Shown here piece after piece: positions 13,022 through 24,326 of a stretch of DNA of 64,000 nt; within the stretch, counting starts at the first letter, position 1; each line of letters starts with the position of its first letter. The notes under the pieces are model-generated. The model made no database searches, was not told the origin of the DNA, and was given only the letters and a program-made list of their open reading frames with translations. Origin of the DNA: Utricularia gibba (Eukaryota; Streptophyta; Magnoliopsida; Lamiales; Lentibulariaceae); contig CM007991.1 of the NCBI GenBank assembly GCA_002189035.1, positions 2,232,001-2,296,000 of the forward strand, in the 5' to 3' direction. The translations under genes were made by a program, and so were the position numbers.

Positions 13022-16000
13022 ATGGCGGGAGAGGATCGCAGCCAGCCGCTGAGCCTCAATCAGCGCCACAGTCGTTTTCTTAGCAGCTTATCGGCTTCTC
13101 AATCTCAGCGCAAACAAGGAGACCGTGGGTTTTCTTTTTTCTTTTTTTGTATTTCTCGATGATAATACCTAACAGGTGTTTGGGCTCTTGATTTGATGTG
13201 ACAGTGTTTTTGTCTCTTTATTTGCTTCGTGGTTTTCTAGTGGGTAGAACCGTACTGGGTGATGGTACACTATCCAAGCTCAAGCTTGATGACGACTCGT
13301 GTGAATCGATTAAAGGGAACACTGGTTTTCCAAGTTTTGATCTCAGTACTCCTTCGCCATCCTCTGAGGGTATTGACTGCTCTGTAGTTTTTCTTCTTGC
13401 TTCTTCGGCTGTCACCACATGTAATGGTTAGAATTTTGTTAGAAAAAGAAGCCCGATTTTCTACAACAGCAGCCTTGTTGTACTTTACCGATTGTCTTAT
13501 TCTCTGTTGAATGATATGAAGATCCTCCAAAATGGGTATAGGTGATAAAGCCATTGACAAAGATTCCAGCTTTTCAAAAAGAAATCCTGTATCGGATGAC
13601 TCCTTTGGAAGACCTTCCTGCGGTCCAGGTATAATTTGTGATTATGAAACCAACCCACGAGTTTACGCTTTATTTTCTTGTGTCATCATCCTGTAGCTGA
13701 TGGACAAGTCAAGGATACTGAATTTGGGTGTGACAAAGGTTTCGAAAAAGAAACGAATTCTGCATTCATGAATTCTTCACAATCCGGTTGTAAATTTCAA
13801 GGTAATTCTGATTAATATGCTATTACGACATTGTCATTTCTATTAATCATTTATATGGGGTTTGCTGATGAATGAGCAAATATATAGGAGAAGGGAAGCA
13901 AATAAAAGTGAGAATTCAAGGTAGGCAACGACTCTGCAGAATCTCAAAGGATAATGATAATGCAGAAATCACTAGGAAGGACGTTGCTAGAGGCAGGGAA
14001 CCCCAACTTGAAGAAGCCTTTGATTCTAGTTCATCTCTTCACGTGAATGAGTCATATGAAAATCAACCTGATGAAACTGGGGATATATGGAACGAGTTGA
14101 CCTCAAGACTTGGGGCATTGTCCATTGAGAAGACTAGGACCGACAAGAAAATCGACGTGAGCAACCATCATCAGTTTTTGGGGAAAAGTGCTCTCAAGGA
14201 TGATACTGTTAAGTCAGAATTTCCAAAGTTTGAGGCTACGACCTATGTTCTTTCATCTGATTCTGAGGAGGATAAAGTTGAAGCTTGTAAAAATCTTAGA
14301 AAAGATAAACCAACACTTACACAAATAAATAGGAGATCTAATGAAGAATTCGGTGATTGCAATGCATTGGGAACTCATGCGAGTGATTTCATTTTGAATG
14401 GTCCAAAATCTGTATACAAGCTTCCAGGGAGAATTGCCAGAATCTTATATCCTCATCAGGTTGAAGGACTTAAGTGGCTTTGGTCTCTCCATTGCAAGGG
14501 AAAAGGTGGTATTCTGGGTGATGATATGGGCCTTGGCAAGACAATGCAGGTGACAGTAATCCTTTGATTTAGAAGATGACTTCGTGGATGATCATTCTTA
14601 TACATGGGTCTTGTTGCAGATCTGTAGCTTTTTAGCTGGTTTGTTCCATGAAAATTTGATTCAGAGGGTTTTGGTTGTTGCACCAAAAACATTGTTAACA
14701 CATTGGTTAAATGAACTATCTACAGTTGGCCTTGCTCAGAAAACAAGAGAGTGAGGCATTACTGCTTTTATCTAGTAACTCGGAAGGGCATGTTACTTAA
14801 TGCCAATTAATATAGTCGGAAGCTATTTTCTTTTGTAGGTATTTTGCAACTTGTCCCAAGACTCGACATTATGAACTCCAATATGTCCTTCAGGTTGCCT
14901 TTACTTGCACACTGATACCCACATGCACACAAAAGATTTTCAAAAGCATGATTAGGTCACTACGATGAACCTAAACGCACTTTATTTGTTCTGTATGAGG
15001 AAACTGGTAATGAGGTGTTAATGCAATCTCAAACTGTTCAAATATGCGGTTTTGTAAATTGGAATTGGCAAATTGTATATTAGTTTGAGCTTAGAGCTAA
15101 TGAGTTAGGTCATTAGGCCCCACCCAAGTGTGCGTTTGATTTTGTTGTTTTTCTCCCTTTGTATTCATATGGTTCTTATTCCATTTCTTATTTGCAGGAC
15201 AAGGGTATACTTGTGACAACTTATGATATTGTGCGGAACAATGTGAAATCTTTATGTGGAAATTATCATTACAACAATGGTGGAGATGAAGATGAAGTGA
15301 CATGGGACTATATGATTCTTGATGAAGTAAATGTTTATTTTTTTTTTTTTACTTGCTTCCATTACCTATTGCTATTTGCAAGAATCAGTATTGTTGATCT
15401 TCAAGAAATATATAGGGTCATCTTATAAAAAATCCAAGCACACAAAGAGCAAAAAGTCTGCTTCAGATACCCTGTATTCATCGAATCATCATTAGTGGTA
15501 CACCAATCCAGAACAATCTAAAGGTATTAGGTACCGCTGGTTTATGCACAAAATTTTTATTCACTGATATTGGATATGCTATTTTTTCTAAATCTAGTTG
15601 ACGAACAATCATGTTAATATTTTTTTTTTATTTATTCTTCTTTTTTCTTAGGAACTATGGGCACTTTTCAGTTTCTGTTGTCCTGATCTGCTTGGTGACA
15701 AGAAAGAGTAACCCGTTTGACTTTTTTAATTTTCCCTTGTTGAGTTATGCTACTTTCGTTTTTTTAATTAATTGTTCTTAAGGTTTAAGGAAAAATTTGA
15801 GAACTTCATTAATAGAGGGAATGAGAAGAATGCCTCTGATCGAGAAAAGTATATTGGTTCTTCAGTAGCGAAAGTGAGTTTATTTAGGTTTTTCATCCGC
15901 TTTTTCTTAGTAAATTAGTGCAGCTTGAGTTTCAACAAGGAAGTTCATATAAATTATCTACATTTTGTTCTAATTCTGTATGATATAGTATTCCGGCTGA

Positions 16001-19000
16001 TATTTTTTAATGAAATATGAAATTTAAAAAGTACATGTAACTTTAGTCATTTGATTTTTGTGAAGCATGTTTGATTTTAATAGCAGAGCAGCCATTCATT
16101 CTAGGGACTACTATGACATTTCAATATATTATTTTTGGTTGGATAGGAAAAGTAATTTAAATGTTCTTTCTTATTTTATTCACACCAATATCTAATAGAT
16201 GATTCTTCCAAGGAATTGAGAGATTGTATTCAACCATATTTTTTGAGAAGATTGAAAAGTGAAGTTTTTGGGGATAGCAGCACACTTTCCAAGAAGAATG
16301 AGATAATTGTTTGGTTGCGACTAACTCAATGTCAGGTGTACTTTCACTGTACTGTTTCTAATTATATTCTAGTGATTCCTATTGTTATGTATGTACAGTT
16401 ATTAATTTGTTTTCATTATTGTAGCGCCAACTTTACACAGCATTTTTAAGAAGTGAGATTGTACTGTCTGCTTGTGATGGTTCTCCTCTTGCTGCACTTA
16501 CGGTAAAAAATTGGCTTCTTTTCTTTTGGATTGATTTTCATAATACGCAGTCCCGCATATGGTTTTGATTTACCGCTGGTCTTTTTTTCTGAAATGAATT
16601 TTACATTAACCTGAAACAGATTTTGAAAAAAATATGCGACCACCCTCTTCTTTTAACTAAAAGAGCTGCTGAGGATGTCCTTGAAGGCATGGACTCGCTG
16701 ATTAACCAAGAAGATCGTAGTGTTGCTGAAAGATTGGCAATGCATGTTGCAGATGTTGCTGAGAGATTTGATATTTCTGAGGACCATGAGATATCCTGCA
16801 AAATTTCGTTTATTCTATCTTTGCTGGTGCGCCTCCATCTAACTGCATTTCCTTCTACTATTGAGGCGTGAACTTACTGTTTTCATCTGGTTGCAGGGAG
16901 ATTTAATTCCCAAAGGGCACAATGTACTAATATTTTCTCAAACGAGAAAAATGCTAAACCTTATTCAGGTTCTGATGTTTTTTAATTGGGGGCCGGGGGT
17001 GAAAAAACTTTTGTAATGAATCTTCTGGACTCGATTATTTAATTCTTTCTTCAACAGGAAACTTTGATCAAGAATCATTACGAGTACATGCGGATAGATG
17101 GAACAACTAAATCCAGTGACAGAGCTAAACTAGTTGAGGTTTGGTGTCTCCCTTGAATGTCTGACCATTTCCCAGAAAAAACATCATGTTTGGCCTTTCT
17201 TTCCATTCTTTACCATAGGATTTCCAAGAGGGTCGTGGAGCCCCAATTTTCCTCTTAACATCCCAAGTAGGTGGATTGGGCCTCACACTAACCAAGGCAG
17301 ATCGTGTAATTGTTGTTGATCCAGCATGGAATCCAAGGTTTATTAGGAAAAATAGAATCATGTTTCTTAGAACGTTCCTTATTATAATGTGTTGTCTATC
17401 CAATCCATGAGATGATACTTTTCTCCACAAGAAGAGGACGTAAGGAGATTAAAAATGAAAAATGGGTTCAATTTCACATGTTGCAGAAATCCTTTTCTTT
17501 TGTTCATGTTTGCTAACTATGTAACCCATGCAGCACTGACAGCCAGAGTGTAGATCGTGCTTACCGGATTGGACAGAAGAAGAATGTCATTGTTTACAGG
17601 TTAATGACATCCGGTACTGTAGAAGAGAAGATCTATAGGAAACAGGTTTCTAGATTTCACCTCTCGAATTTTACATTGTAACTTCTCTGTTGTTTGGTCA
17701 ATAATTTGCCATCATGTTGCTCCATATATATCATCAGGTATTCAAAGGGGATTATTCAGGAGTGCCACTGAACACAAAGAACAGATACGTTATTTTAGTC
17801 AACAGGTATTTGTGTGAAGCTTTCAAAATACCCCAGCAAGGTCCTTGCCCATGCATGTGCATTTTTGCATTCCATTTTAATTGGATGGCTCATGACTACC
17901 TTTCATGCAATATGAATTTTTAGGATCTGCGGGATCTGTTCTGTTTGCCTCGACAAGGATTTGATGTCTCTCTAACTCAACAGCAACTTCTTGAAGAACA
18001 TGATGATCAGCATAAGATGTACAGTATTTCTTTTGTTGCATCTGCGTTACCCGCCTTTATTTTGTTTCTCAGATCCCTCCCACAGACTTGGGTTTGAATC
18101 TTACATACATTGTGTTTTTTGGAGTCTGATATCATATATTTTTGTCCTTCCAAATGCAGGGAAGATTCTCTAAGAACTCATGTAGAGTTCTTAGAAACAC
18201 TTGACATAGCTGGAGTTAGTCAACATAGCCTGCTCTTTTCCAAGGAGGCGCCATCGCAGGCGCTTGGAAGAGAGGAGGAACAGGAAATGCAAAGGTGAAG
18301 AATTCTCGAACCTAAGAAAAACTGTTGAAGTTACACAATGATAGTACCCCTAGCAACATGAGTTTGATACCGTTCCTGCTTCTCTGAAGCTGTTTGTACT
18401 TGGATTCAATATCCGTTTCCTAACCATGTTATTTACCCTGTTTTGTTGCAGGCAAAGAAATGTGTTTATTGGGAGAGCCCCTTCTCGATCAGTGAACGAG
18501 CACGATGTTGATGGGTAATGATGCATAACATTGTTGATTCACCTGCTTCAGTTTAAACCATGATTCTTTTTTCTCTTCAAATCGCAGCGCTCGGTTTGCC
18601 TTCAACCCGAAGGATGTGAAGAACCATCACAGGTACTCAAATGCCAAAACCATGGAACCATCAGAAGATGAAATCAAAGATAAAATTTTCCGACTTTCCC
18701 ATGTGCTTGAGAATAAGGTGATCTCTCCTTCCAAATCATAATCACAGCCACTCGGGTCACGTTATCTTCAAGTTATGATCATAATCTTGCCACTTTTGGG
18801 TACAAGGCAAGAAATCAAAGGATTCCAAACAGAGCTTTGCTTACTTCCATCTCCTCTCTGTGTATCTGGAATTGAAGCTTTACTTCACCCCCTTCCCTTA
18901 ATGCCTTTTCAGGTCACTCTGTCCAGACTTCCTGATAAAGGAGCAAAGATCCACACTGAAATAGCTGCTCTGAGCCTTCAACTGCAGAACATAAGATCGG

Positions 19001-19038
19001 GGAGACGCAACGAGGAACACGATATAATACAACTATAG
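13022..19038 (+). CDS. CHR24: SNF2-family ATPase CHR24 (ERCC6-like)
   Basis: This is a nuclear DNA-dependent translocase of the Rad54/ERCC6-like branch. I assemble 24 exons running from 13022-13124 to 18913-19038, giving 1,021 residues once one base is restored. The variable acidic N-terminus contains [20 protein letters not shown]. The helicase motifs are all present: [13 protein letters not shown] (exon 13888-14549); II, MILDE plus GH split by the intron between 15326 and 15416; [53 protein letters not shown]. The exon 17738-17805 is out of frame because the G run at 17747-17750 has four bases where five fit the family. The exons on both sides agree with each other only if the base is restored. 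The start ATG gives [20 protein letters not shown], matching the family's SLNxRH head. Confidence 0.94.
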
Positions 19039-19575
19039 AGCTATCAGAAGACACCATCCTCATGCTGGTTATGCCACGTTGATTCTGCCTGCCTCTTCAT
19101 CATCAACTCACAACCCTTTTGTCTCGGGCACGTTCCAAGGCCTCAACTCATCCCATCCTTTTTTTTGCTCCAAGATGGGAAACCCAATTGCCATTTGGCT
19201 TCATGGCAAATATATATATTTTTTCAATGGCAAGAACAACAATTAGAGATTTTAAAAGTAAAAATGAAATAGTCTCATCTTCATTTTTTTCATATATTAA
19301 AATAATAATATTATTATTAAATTTTTGACACAGGGTAACTTTTGTAGTTTATCCCAAACGCCTGCATGTTTTGGTGGTTCTCCAACTCACCCACATGAAG
19401 AATGGATATGGCCAAAGTTTGTGTTTGGTAGCTTTTATTTTATCTATTCATTTATTTATTTGTCTTATTTAATTATATTTTGAAAAAAAAATTTAAAAAA
19501 AAAAAAGAAAAAAAGTGCGTTTCAGTTCCTATATATTTTGTACTGGTTTACTGCGGCGAGACGTAAGAAATCTGA
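19039..19575. other. Intergenic region with kinase promoter
   Basis: About 540 bases between CHR24 and the kinase gene. A T/A-rich block at 19200-19320 and an A-run near 19482-19515 are the only notable structures. No gene is seen. Confidence 0.6.
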
Positions 19576-20693
19576 ATGGGTTACCTTTCCTGCAAAGCTG
19601 CGCAATCGATCGCAACGGTTGATCCCCATGACGATTCTCCTTCTTCTTCCCGCGAATCCAAGAATCCTGTTCATCATAGACGTCGCACAGAAGAGCCCAT
19701 CAAAATCCAAGATTTCAGTTACGGTGACCTAGCAATGGCCACGAACAACTTCTCTGAGACGAAGCTGTTGGGAAGAGGTAGCCATGGTCTGGTCTACAAG
19801 GGCGTTCTACGCGGCGGGCGCCTCGTTGCTATCAAAAGGCCCTCAAACTCGCCCGCTTCGCAAAACCTGCATGAAATTGACAATGAAATCGATATTTTGT
19901 CACAGGTTCGCAGCCCTCGATTGGTCAATCTTCTGGGGTTTACTAAGAAGGGGTCTCATGATAGCCTGTTGGTGTTTGAGTTTATGTGTAATGGCACTCT
20001 TTACGATGCTTTGCACTCGTCTAATTCGAGGCCTCTTGCTTGGGGAAGGAGGATCAAGTTGGCCTTGCAAACGGCTATGGCTATTGATACGCTTCACTCT
20101 TTAAGCCCGCCGGTGATTCATCGGGATGTTAAGTCTGCAAATGTTTTGATTGATGAAAACTTTAATGCCAGATTGGGTGATTTTGGGTTGGCTTTGAGAT
20201 GTGGCGATGGCGACCATCGATCAACTCCTCCTGCTGGGACATTGGGGTATCTGGATCCTTGTTATGTTACTCCTGACAATTTGAGTACTAAGAATGATGT
20301 ATTTAGCTTTGGTATACTTTTGCTGGAGATCATTAGTGGGCGGAAGGCTATTGATATGGGAAAGTCCCCACCTTGCGTGGTAGATTGGGCTGTTCCTTTG
20401 ATCAAAAGAGGGAAGTTGTTCTCTTTATATGATCCCAGAATCCCCCTCCCGTGAATGCCACTGTGAGAAAGATGCTGGCCTTTGTGGCTGCAAAATGTGT
20501 GAGGTCATCCAGGGAGAAAAGACCATCCATGAACGAGGTTGTCCAGTGTTTGATTGAGCTAAGAAAGTTGGTTCCCCTTCATTCATGGAGTGGCCTCGCT
20601 AATCCCTGCTTCATGATCGATACTTCTGGGGAGCCCTTTCGATCTCCTGTTGCTCGAAAACATAAAAATGTGAATGACATAGCAGAAGAGTAA
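19576..20693 (+). CDS. Serine/threonine receptor-like cytoplasmic kinase (At3g51990-type), one-base frame break
   Basis: A single-exon protein kinase of the small plant group containing, from memory, At3g51990, At1g28390 and At5g23170. It has no signal peptide or transmembrane span. The N-terminus, MGYLSC, could be myristoylated at Gly2 and palmitoylated at Cys6, so the protein may sit at the plasma membrane (inference). The kinase core is intact: glycine loop LLGRGSHGLVYKG, VAIK lysine, catalytic loop VIHRDVKSANVLI, LGDFGLALR, and GTLGYLDP in the activation segment. The frame stops at 20452-20454 right after DPRIPLP. The homologous continuation (NATVRKMLAFVAAKCVRSSR) is in the next frame. 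Adding one C to the run at 20442-20446 gives an unbroken 372-residue kinase of normal length. Its function in plants is poorly known. Confidence 0.88.
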
Positions 20694-21835
20694 GCCCTGG
20701 ATGCTGAGATGTGTTAGTTATTGTTGGTGCAGGAGTGATTCCTAATCCATTGCTGTTGTAGATGGTAATCAACTTAAGTTGTATCCTTCAGAAACATGCG
20801 ATTTCGATTCCTGTAAATTGCACTTGATTCTGTTGGTGCTGGGCACTAAGGATCCATCGTTTCTGAAGGGAAGTAATCAATCCATATTCATTGAGAATTG
20901 TTATCCGTTCCTGTAAATTGCTCTTAATCTTCTGCAACACTTTGTTGTTGCTGATTTGTAACGCTAATGCTTCTGATGAGTGAATTTCCTCCATTTTATG
21001 GGCATCAAACTTGAGTTGCTGCGGATTCATCATTAAAAATGTGATTCCTTTGGCTACTCTAACATCCCGAGAATTCAGACAGACTCCATTTTCCTGTAGT
21101 AATCAAATTATGTTTCACAAGATCCTTAAAGGCTTAAAGAAAGACGTGTTTCCTCTCCCTCTTGAGTCCTCTAGATAGTAGTACTTGCTGCCCAGGCCAC
21201 ACCTGATGATGCTTCAATCTGAAATGAAGCTGTAACAGATTCATCTCAACATCATGTGAGTGATTCTCTGAGTCTATTGTCTTGATGAGGATTCAGATTC
21301 CTTTGTTTTATGTTATCATCTCGTTCATTGAATTTACATTGGGAGTAGCGCAGAAGAAGAAGACACACACGTGAACGCTCCATGTGAGCGCTATCTTGCA
21401 GTTACCTGCTGAAAATTCCAGCACACTGCGTTTGTTTTAGAGCTTTTTTCTGGGATGTCTTGTGACAAATTGTAGCAGCCTTTTACAATTGATTCCTTTG
21501 TCTTGTTTGTTTGGGGATGTCATCTGCTGCAAATGTTAGTTACCAGCTGCCACCATTTTTAAACCTCTGAAGATTGTCGGAAAGGTAGAAAGACACTTAG
21601 GACCGGTTTCAACCGATGTTGAAGTTTGTTTTAAACTTGGACCCTTGGACCGGCTTGGCCCGAAAAAATACGGTTTTTTTCCAAAAATTGAAATTAAATA
21701 TTCTACACTGGGCCGGATCCAGTATTAATGGACTGGCTCAATATCAGCCCAGGTTTGATCCAATACGTATACAGTTGTAAGAGGAATGGGAAACGTCATC
21801 GTCGATCGGCGGATCCCGGTGCCGTGAATTCAAGA
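20694..21835. other. Intergenic region between kinase and TITAN-like
   Basis: About 1.1 kb with the kinase 3' UTR and the TITAN-like promoter. A 14-base word, TTCCTGTAAATTGC, occurs at about 20809 and again at about 20911. GGCCGG/GGGCC words lie at 21650-21720 just before the next gene. An 81-codon minus-strand ORF at 20788-21033 resembles nothing I know and is not called. Confidence 0.5.
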
Positions 21836-23760
21836 ATGAACGTGAAGAAGAAGGAAGAGAATCAATACGAATTCTGCAAGGCGTGCCGGTTGAACCACAA
21901 TCAAGGCCGCCGTCACGTGTACTTCCCCAGACACAAGTCCGCAATCTCTTCACTTCTCGCGCGCTTCCAATCGAAGCTCACGGATGTCAAGTTCTTTGTC
22001 AAACATCCGATTCCACTGCGTCCCGAGATCGCATATCAAAATAAGTTCTGGTGCATGTTCTGTGATTGCGAAATTCTCGAGCTTGACAGCGAGTTTTCAT
22101 GGTGGGAAAATTGATGTACTTGTGTTTCCCATATTTTAATTTCGCATCTCGTTATGGTTATTTCCTTGGTGATTTAGTGGAAAAGCAATTAACCATTTGG
22201 CGAGTGAGGAGCATTTGAAGAAGGTGAAGGAGTTCATGCGGAAAAATGGGGCTGGAATGGAACATGTTGATGCATATAGGATAGTTGATGGAGATTTTCG
22301 GAAGGTGAGTTCAATGTTGCAGGCTTTAAGGAGTCGGTTATGGAATTTAAATATGCCGTTGTAATATTTATGTATTTGCAGTGGGAGAAGAAGCTGAATT
22401 CAATTAAGAATGATAGAGTTAAGCCAAGCGCCGCCGGAGCTGTTTTGGTTGGGCCAATGAATAATATCCACAGTCGACCGAATGCTGACTTTGCTAGTGA
22501 TTTTCATGAAGCTAATGTAGATCCCCATAGTGTCAATATTTACAATAATGTTTTACCTTTACAAATGATCACAAATGAGAAAGCTCAGGTATCGTCTTCA
22601 GAATCCTCTTATGTGTGTGGGACTGCTTCTCCCATTCAGTGTATGCCAATTCTAGCTCAGGAAAGAGCTGCTGCATTCTCGAACCTATCAGCAGGTAACA
22701 AATGTTATTCAGCTTTCATCGTTTAATACTTCTTACTAATGCCCTGTACTTTCTTTCATAGGTCGTAAGAACGCCGATTCTCTTGTTGCTCGTCCTAGCA
22801 ATGGATCTGTGAGTTTTGGTCTTGTTTTTCTTCGGTTTCTATGTCTTCTAAATTATGATCTTGCTGGGGACAATGAGTGGGCCTATTAGTTAATCAGATT
22901 TCTTATTGTTTAGAAGGTAGTTTATGAAGGAGCCACTCCCGACGGTGATGGAAGTGCTATCGGTAATATTACAGTTTATGTTTTTTTATCCACGTGTATA
23001 CATATTTTCTAGCATCTGAATCTAACAGGTGCTATGAAAACTATCAAAAAGGTAAAGATGTTTTATAGTAGTAAATTTTGTCTGATAGGAAAGCTGATGT
23101 TCCCTTCATGCTCTCGCACATAATGCCTCTGAAACAGATGTTAGTCTGGATTTTTACCTTATTTGCTTTTCTCCTCTAGGTTTTCTTCAACTCACTCGAG
23201 TTCCTCACCGTGAAGAAACCATAGGTGGAAATGTACACACCGGGGCACCTCCACCTTGGTTTGATCAAACAGGAGGGAGTCATCTTGATATCAAACAAAC
23301 AAAAGTCACAGGCCACTCCAATGCTTCTAAGCCATGGAAATCTTCAAAATTGAACCCAAGGCGTGTTGGAGCAGCTTGGGCAGAGAGAAGAAAGCTGGAG
23401 ATGGAATTAGAAAGTAGAGGGGAGCTTGTGGCTAATGATTATGATTCAAGTTGGCTGCCAAATTTTGGGGGTGTTTGGCATTCTGGCACAAGAAAAGATG
23501 CTAGAAAACAGTTCCAGATGGAAACCAAGGCACCCGTTCAGATTGACTGCAAGCCATCATCACAGTCAGCACCCTTGCAACCCTACATTGGCAAACGAAA
23601 GGTAAAGCCTACCATACCGTCTCCCTGCATAAAACTTGAATATACTTCTCGGTTATTCACTGCTTATAAGATCCTTAAGGCACTGAGGATACTGTGAGAG
23701 ATATTCACTTTCTTCGAAATTTACATTTTTCCATGACAGCGAGCAAACGGTAAAGAATGA
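21836..23760 (+). CDS. TTL: TITAN-like zinc-finger protein (CCDC84/CENATAC homologue)
   Basis: TITAN-like is needed for embryo and endosperm nuclear division in Arabidopsis. It belongs to the CCDC84 family, whose animal member (CENATAC) works with the minor spliceosome. A splicing role here is inference from the family. Seven exons are 21836-22101, 22178-22304, 22382-22694, 22762-22808, 22914-22962, 23180-23601 and 23740-23760, giving 414 residues. The N-terminal zinc-binding region shows YEFCKACRLNHNQGRRH, FWCMFCDCEI and KAINHLASEEHLKKVKEF, a pair of CxxC units followed by histidines. The C-terminal signature is KLNPRRVGAAWAERRKLEME, then SWLPNFGGVWHSGTRKDARK and PYIGKRK. I chose the ATG at 21836 over the in-frame one at 21728 because family members begin just before the first CxxC. 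Confidence 0.9.
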
Positions 23761-24326
23761 CCTCAGAATGCAAATGCTGAAACGCCCTCCACTGTGGAGA
23801 TCAGGGAGAATGAGAGCCCTTGCTTGTTGTTTTTGTGGAAGCCGGGTTCGATTCTGATCCTTGAGTTAGCATTTTTTTCCCTTGAAAATGCAGTAGAGTC
23901 ATGTACCATAGACAAATTAAAGTTGACATCTTTGCTAATGAATTCGTTCCAACCTCCTCATGACATACATAGCACAGTGTGAGGAGCATGTGGCAGTTTG
24001 CACCAATTTTCATTGGTTGGTTCAACCTCCTCCCCTAGAAGTTGGGCCGCTGTTCTCCCTCTGAAAATGGCTGCACGAACAAAAAGGTGTATAGAGTTAA
24101 GAGAACAAAGTGTCAAGAATGAGAGAAGAGGCAAATCTGTCGAGAAGTTGAGTCATAAGCCAGTTTCCAGAAAAATGTACATGAGACGACGAGCAACACA
24201 CACCGGAAAGGGGTCGGAGATGACCTCAGCGATACAGAATGAGTAATACACAAGAAACGGAAGAAGCGCAACTCCAACGGATTTTGCTGCTGCTGTCATG
24301 GCGCTAACACATGATCAGCTGGAGGT
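23761..24326. other. Tail-to-tail region, TITAN-like and MRF
   Basis: About 570 bases between two convergent stops, expected to hold both 3' UTRs. The short ORF at 23998-24246 shows no family resemblance and is not called. Confidence 0.55.

Noticed and set aside
20809..20925. Repeated word TTCCTGTAAATTGC about 100 bases apart
   Set aside because: The match is limited to 14 bases with no extended repeat, target-site duplication or coding context.
20788..21033. 81-codon minus-strand ORF with a true ATG
   Set aside because: It resembles no family, and the region behaves like kinase 3' UTR and intergenic sequence.
23029..23051. Possible small cassette exon in TITAN-like (flanked by AG and GT)
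   Set aside because: Including it places the next exon in a frame that stops after about 15 codons; skipping it gives the conserved frame.
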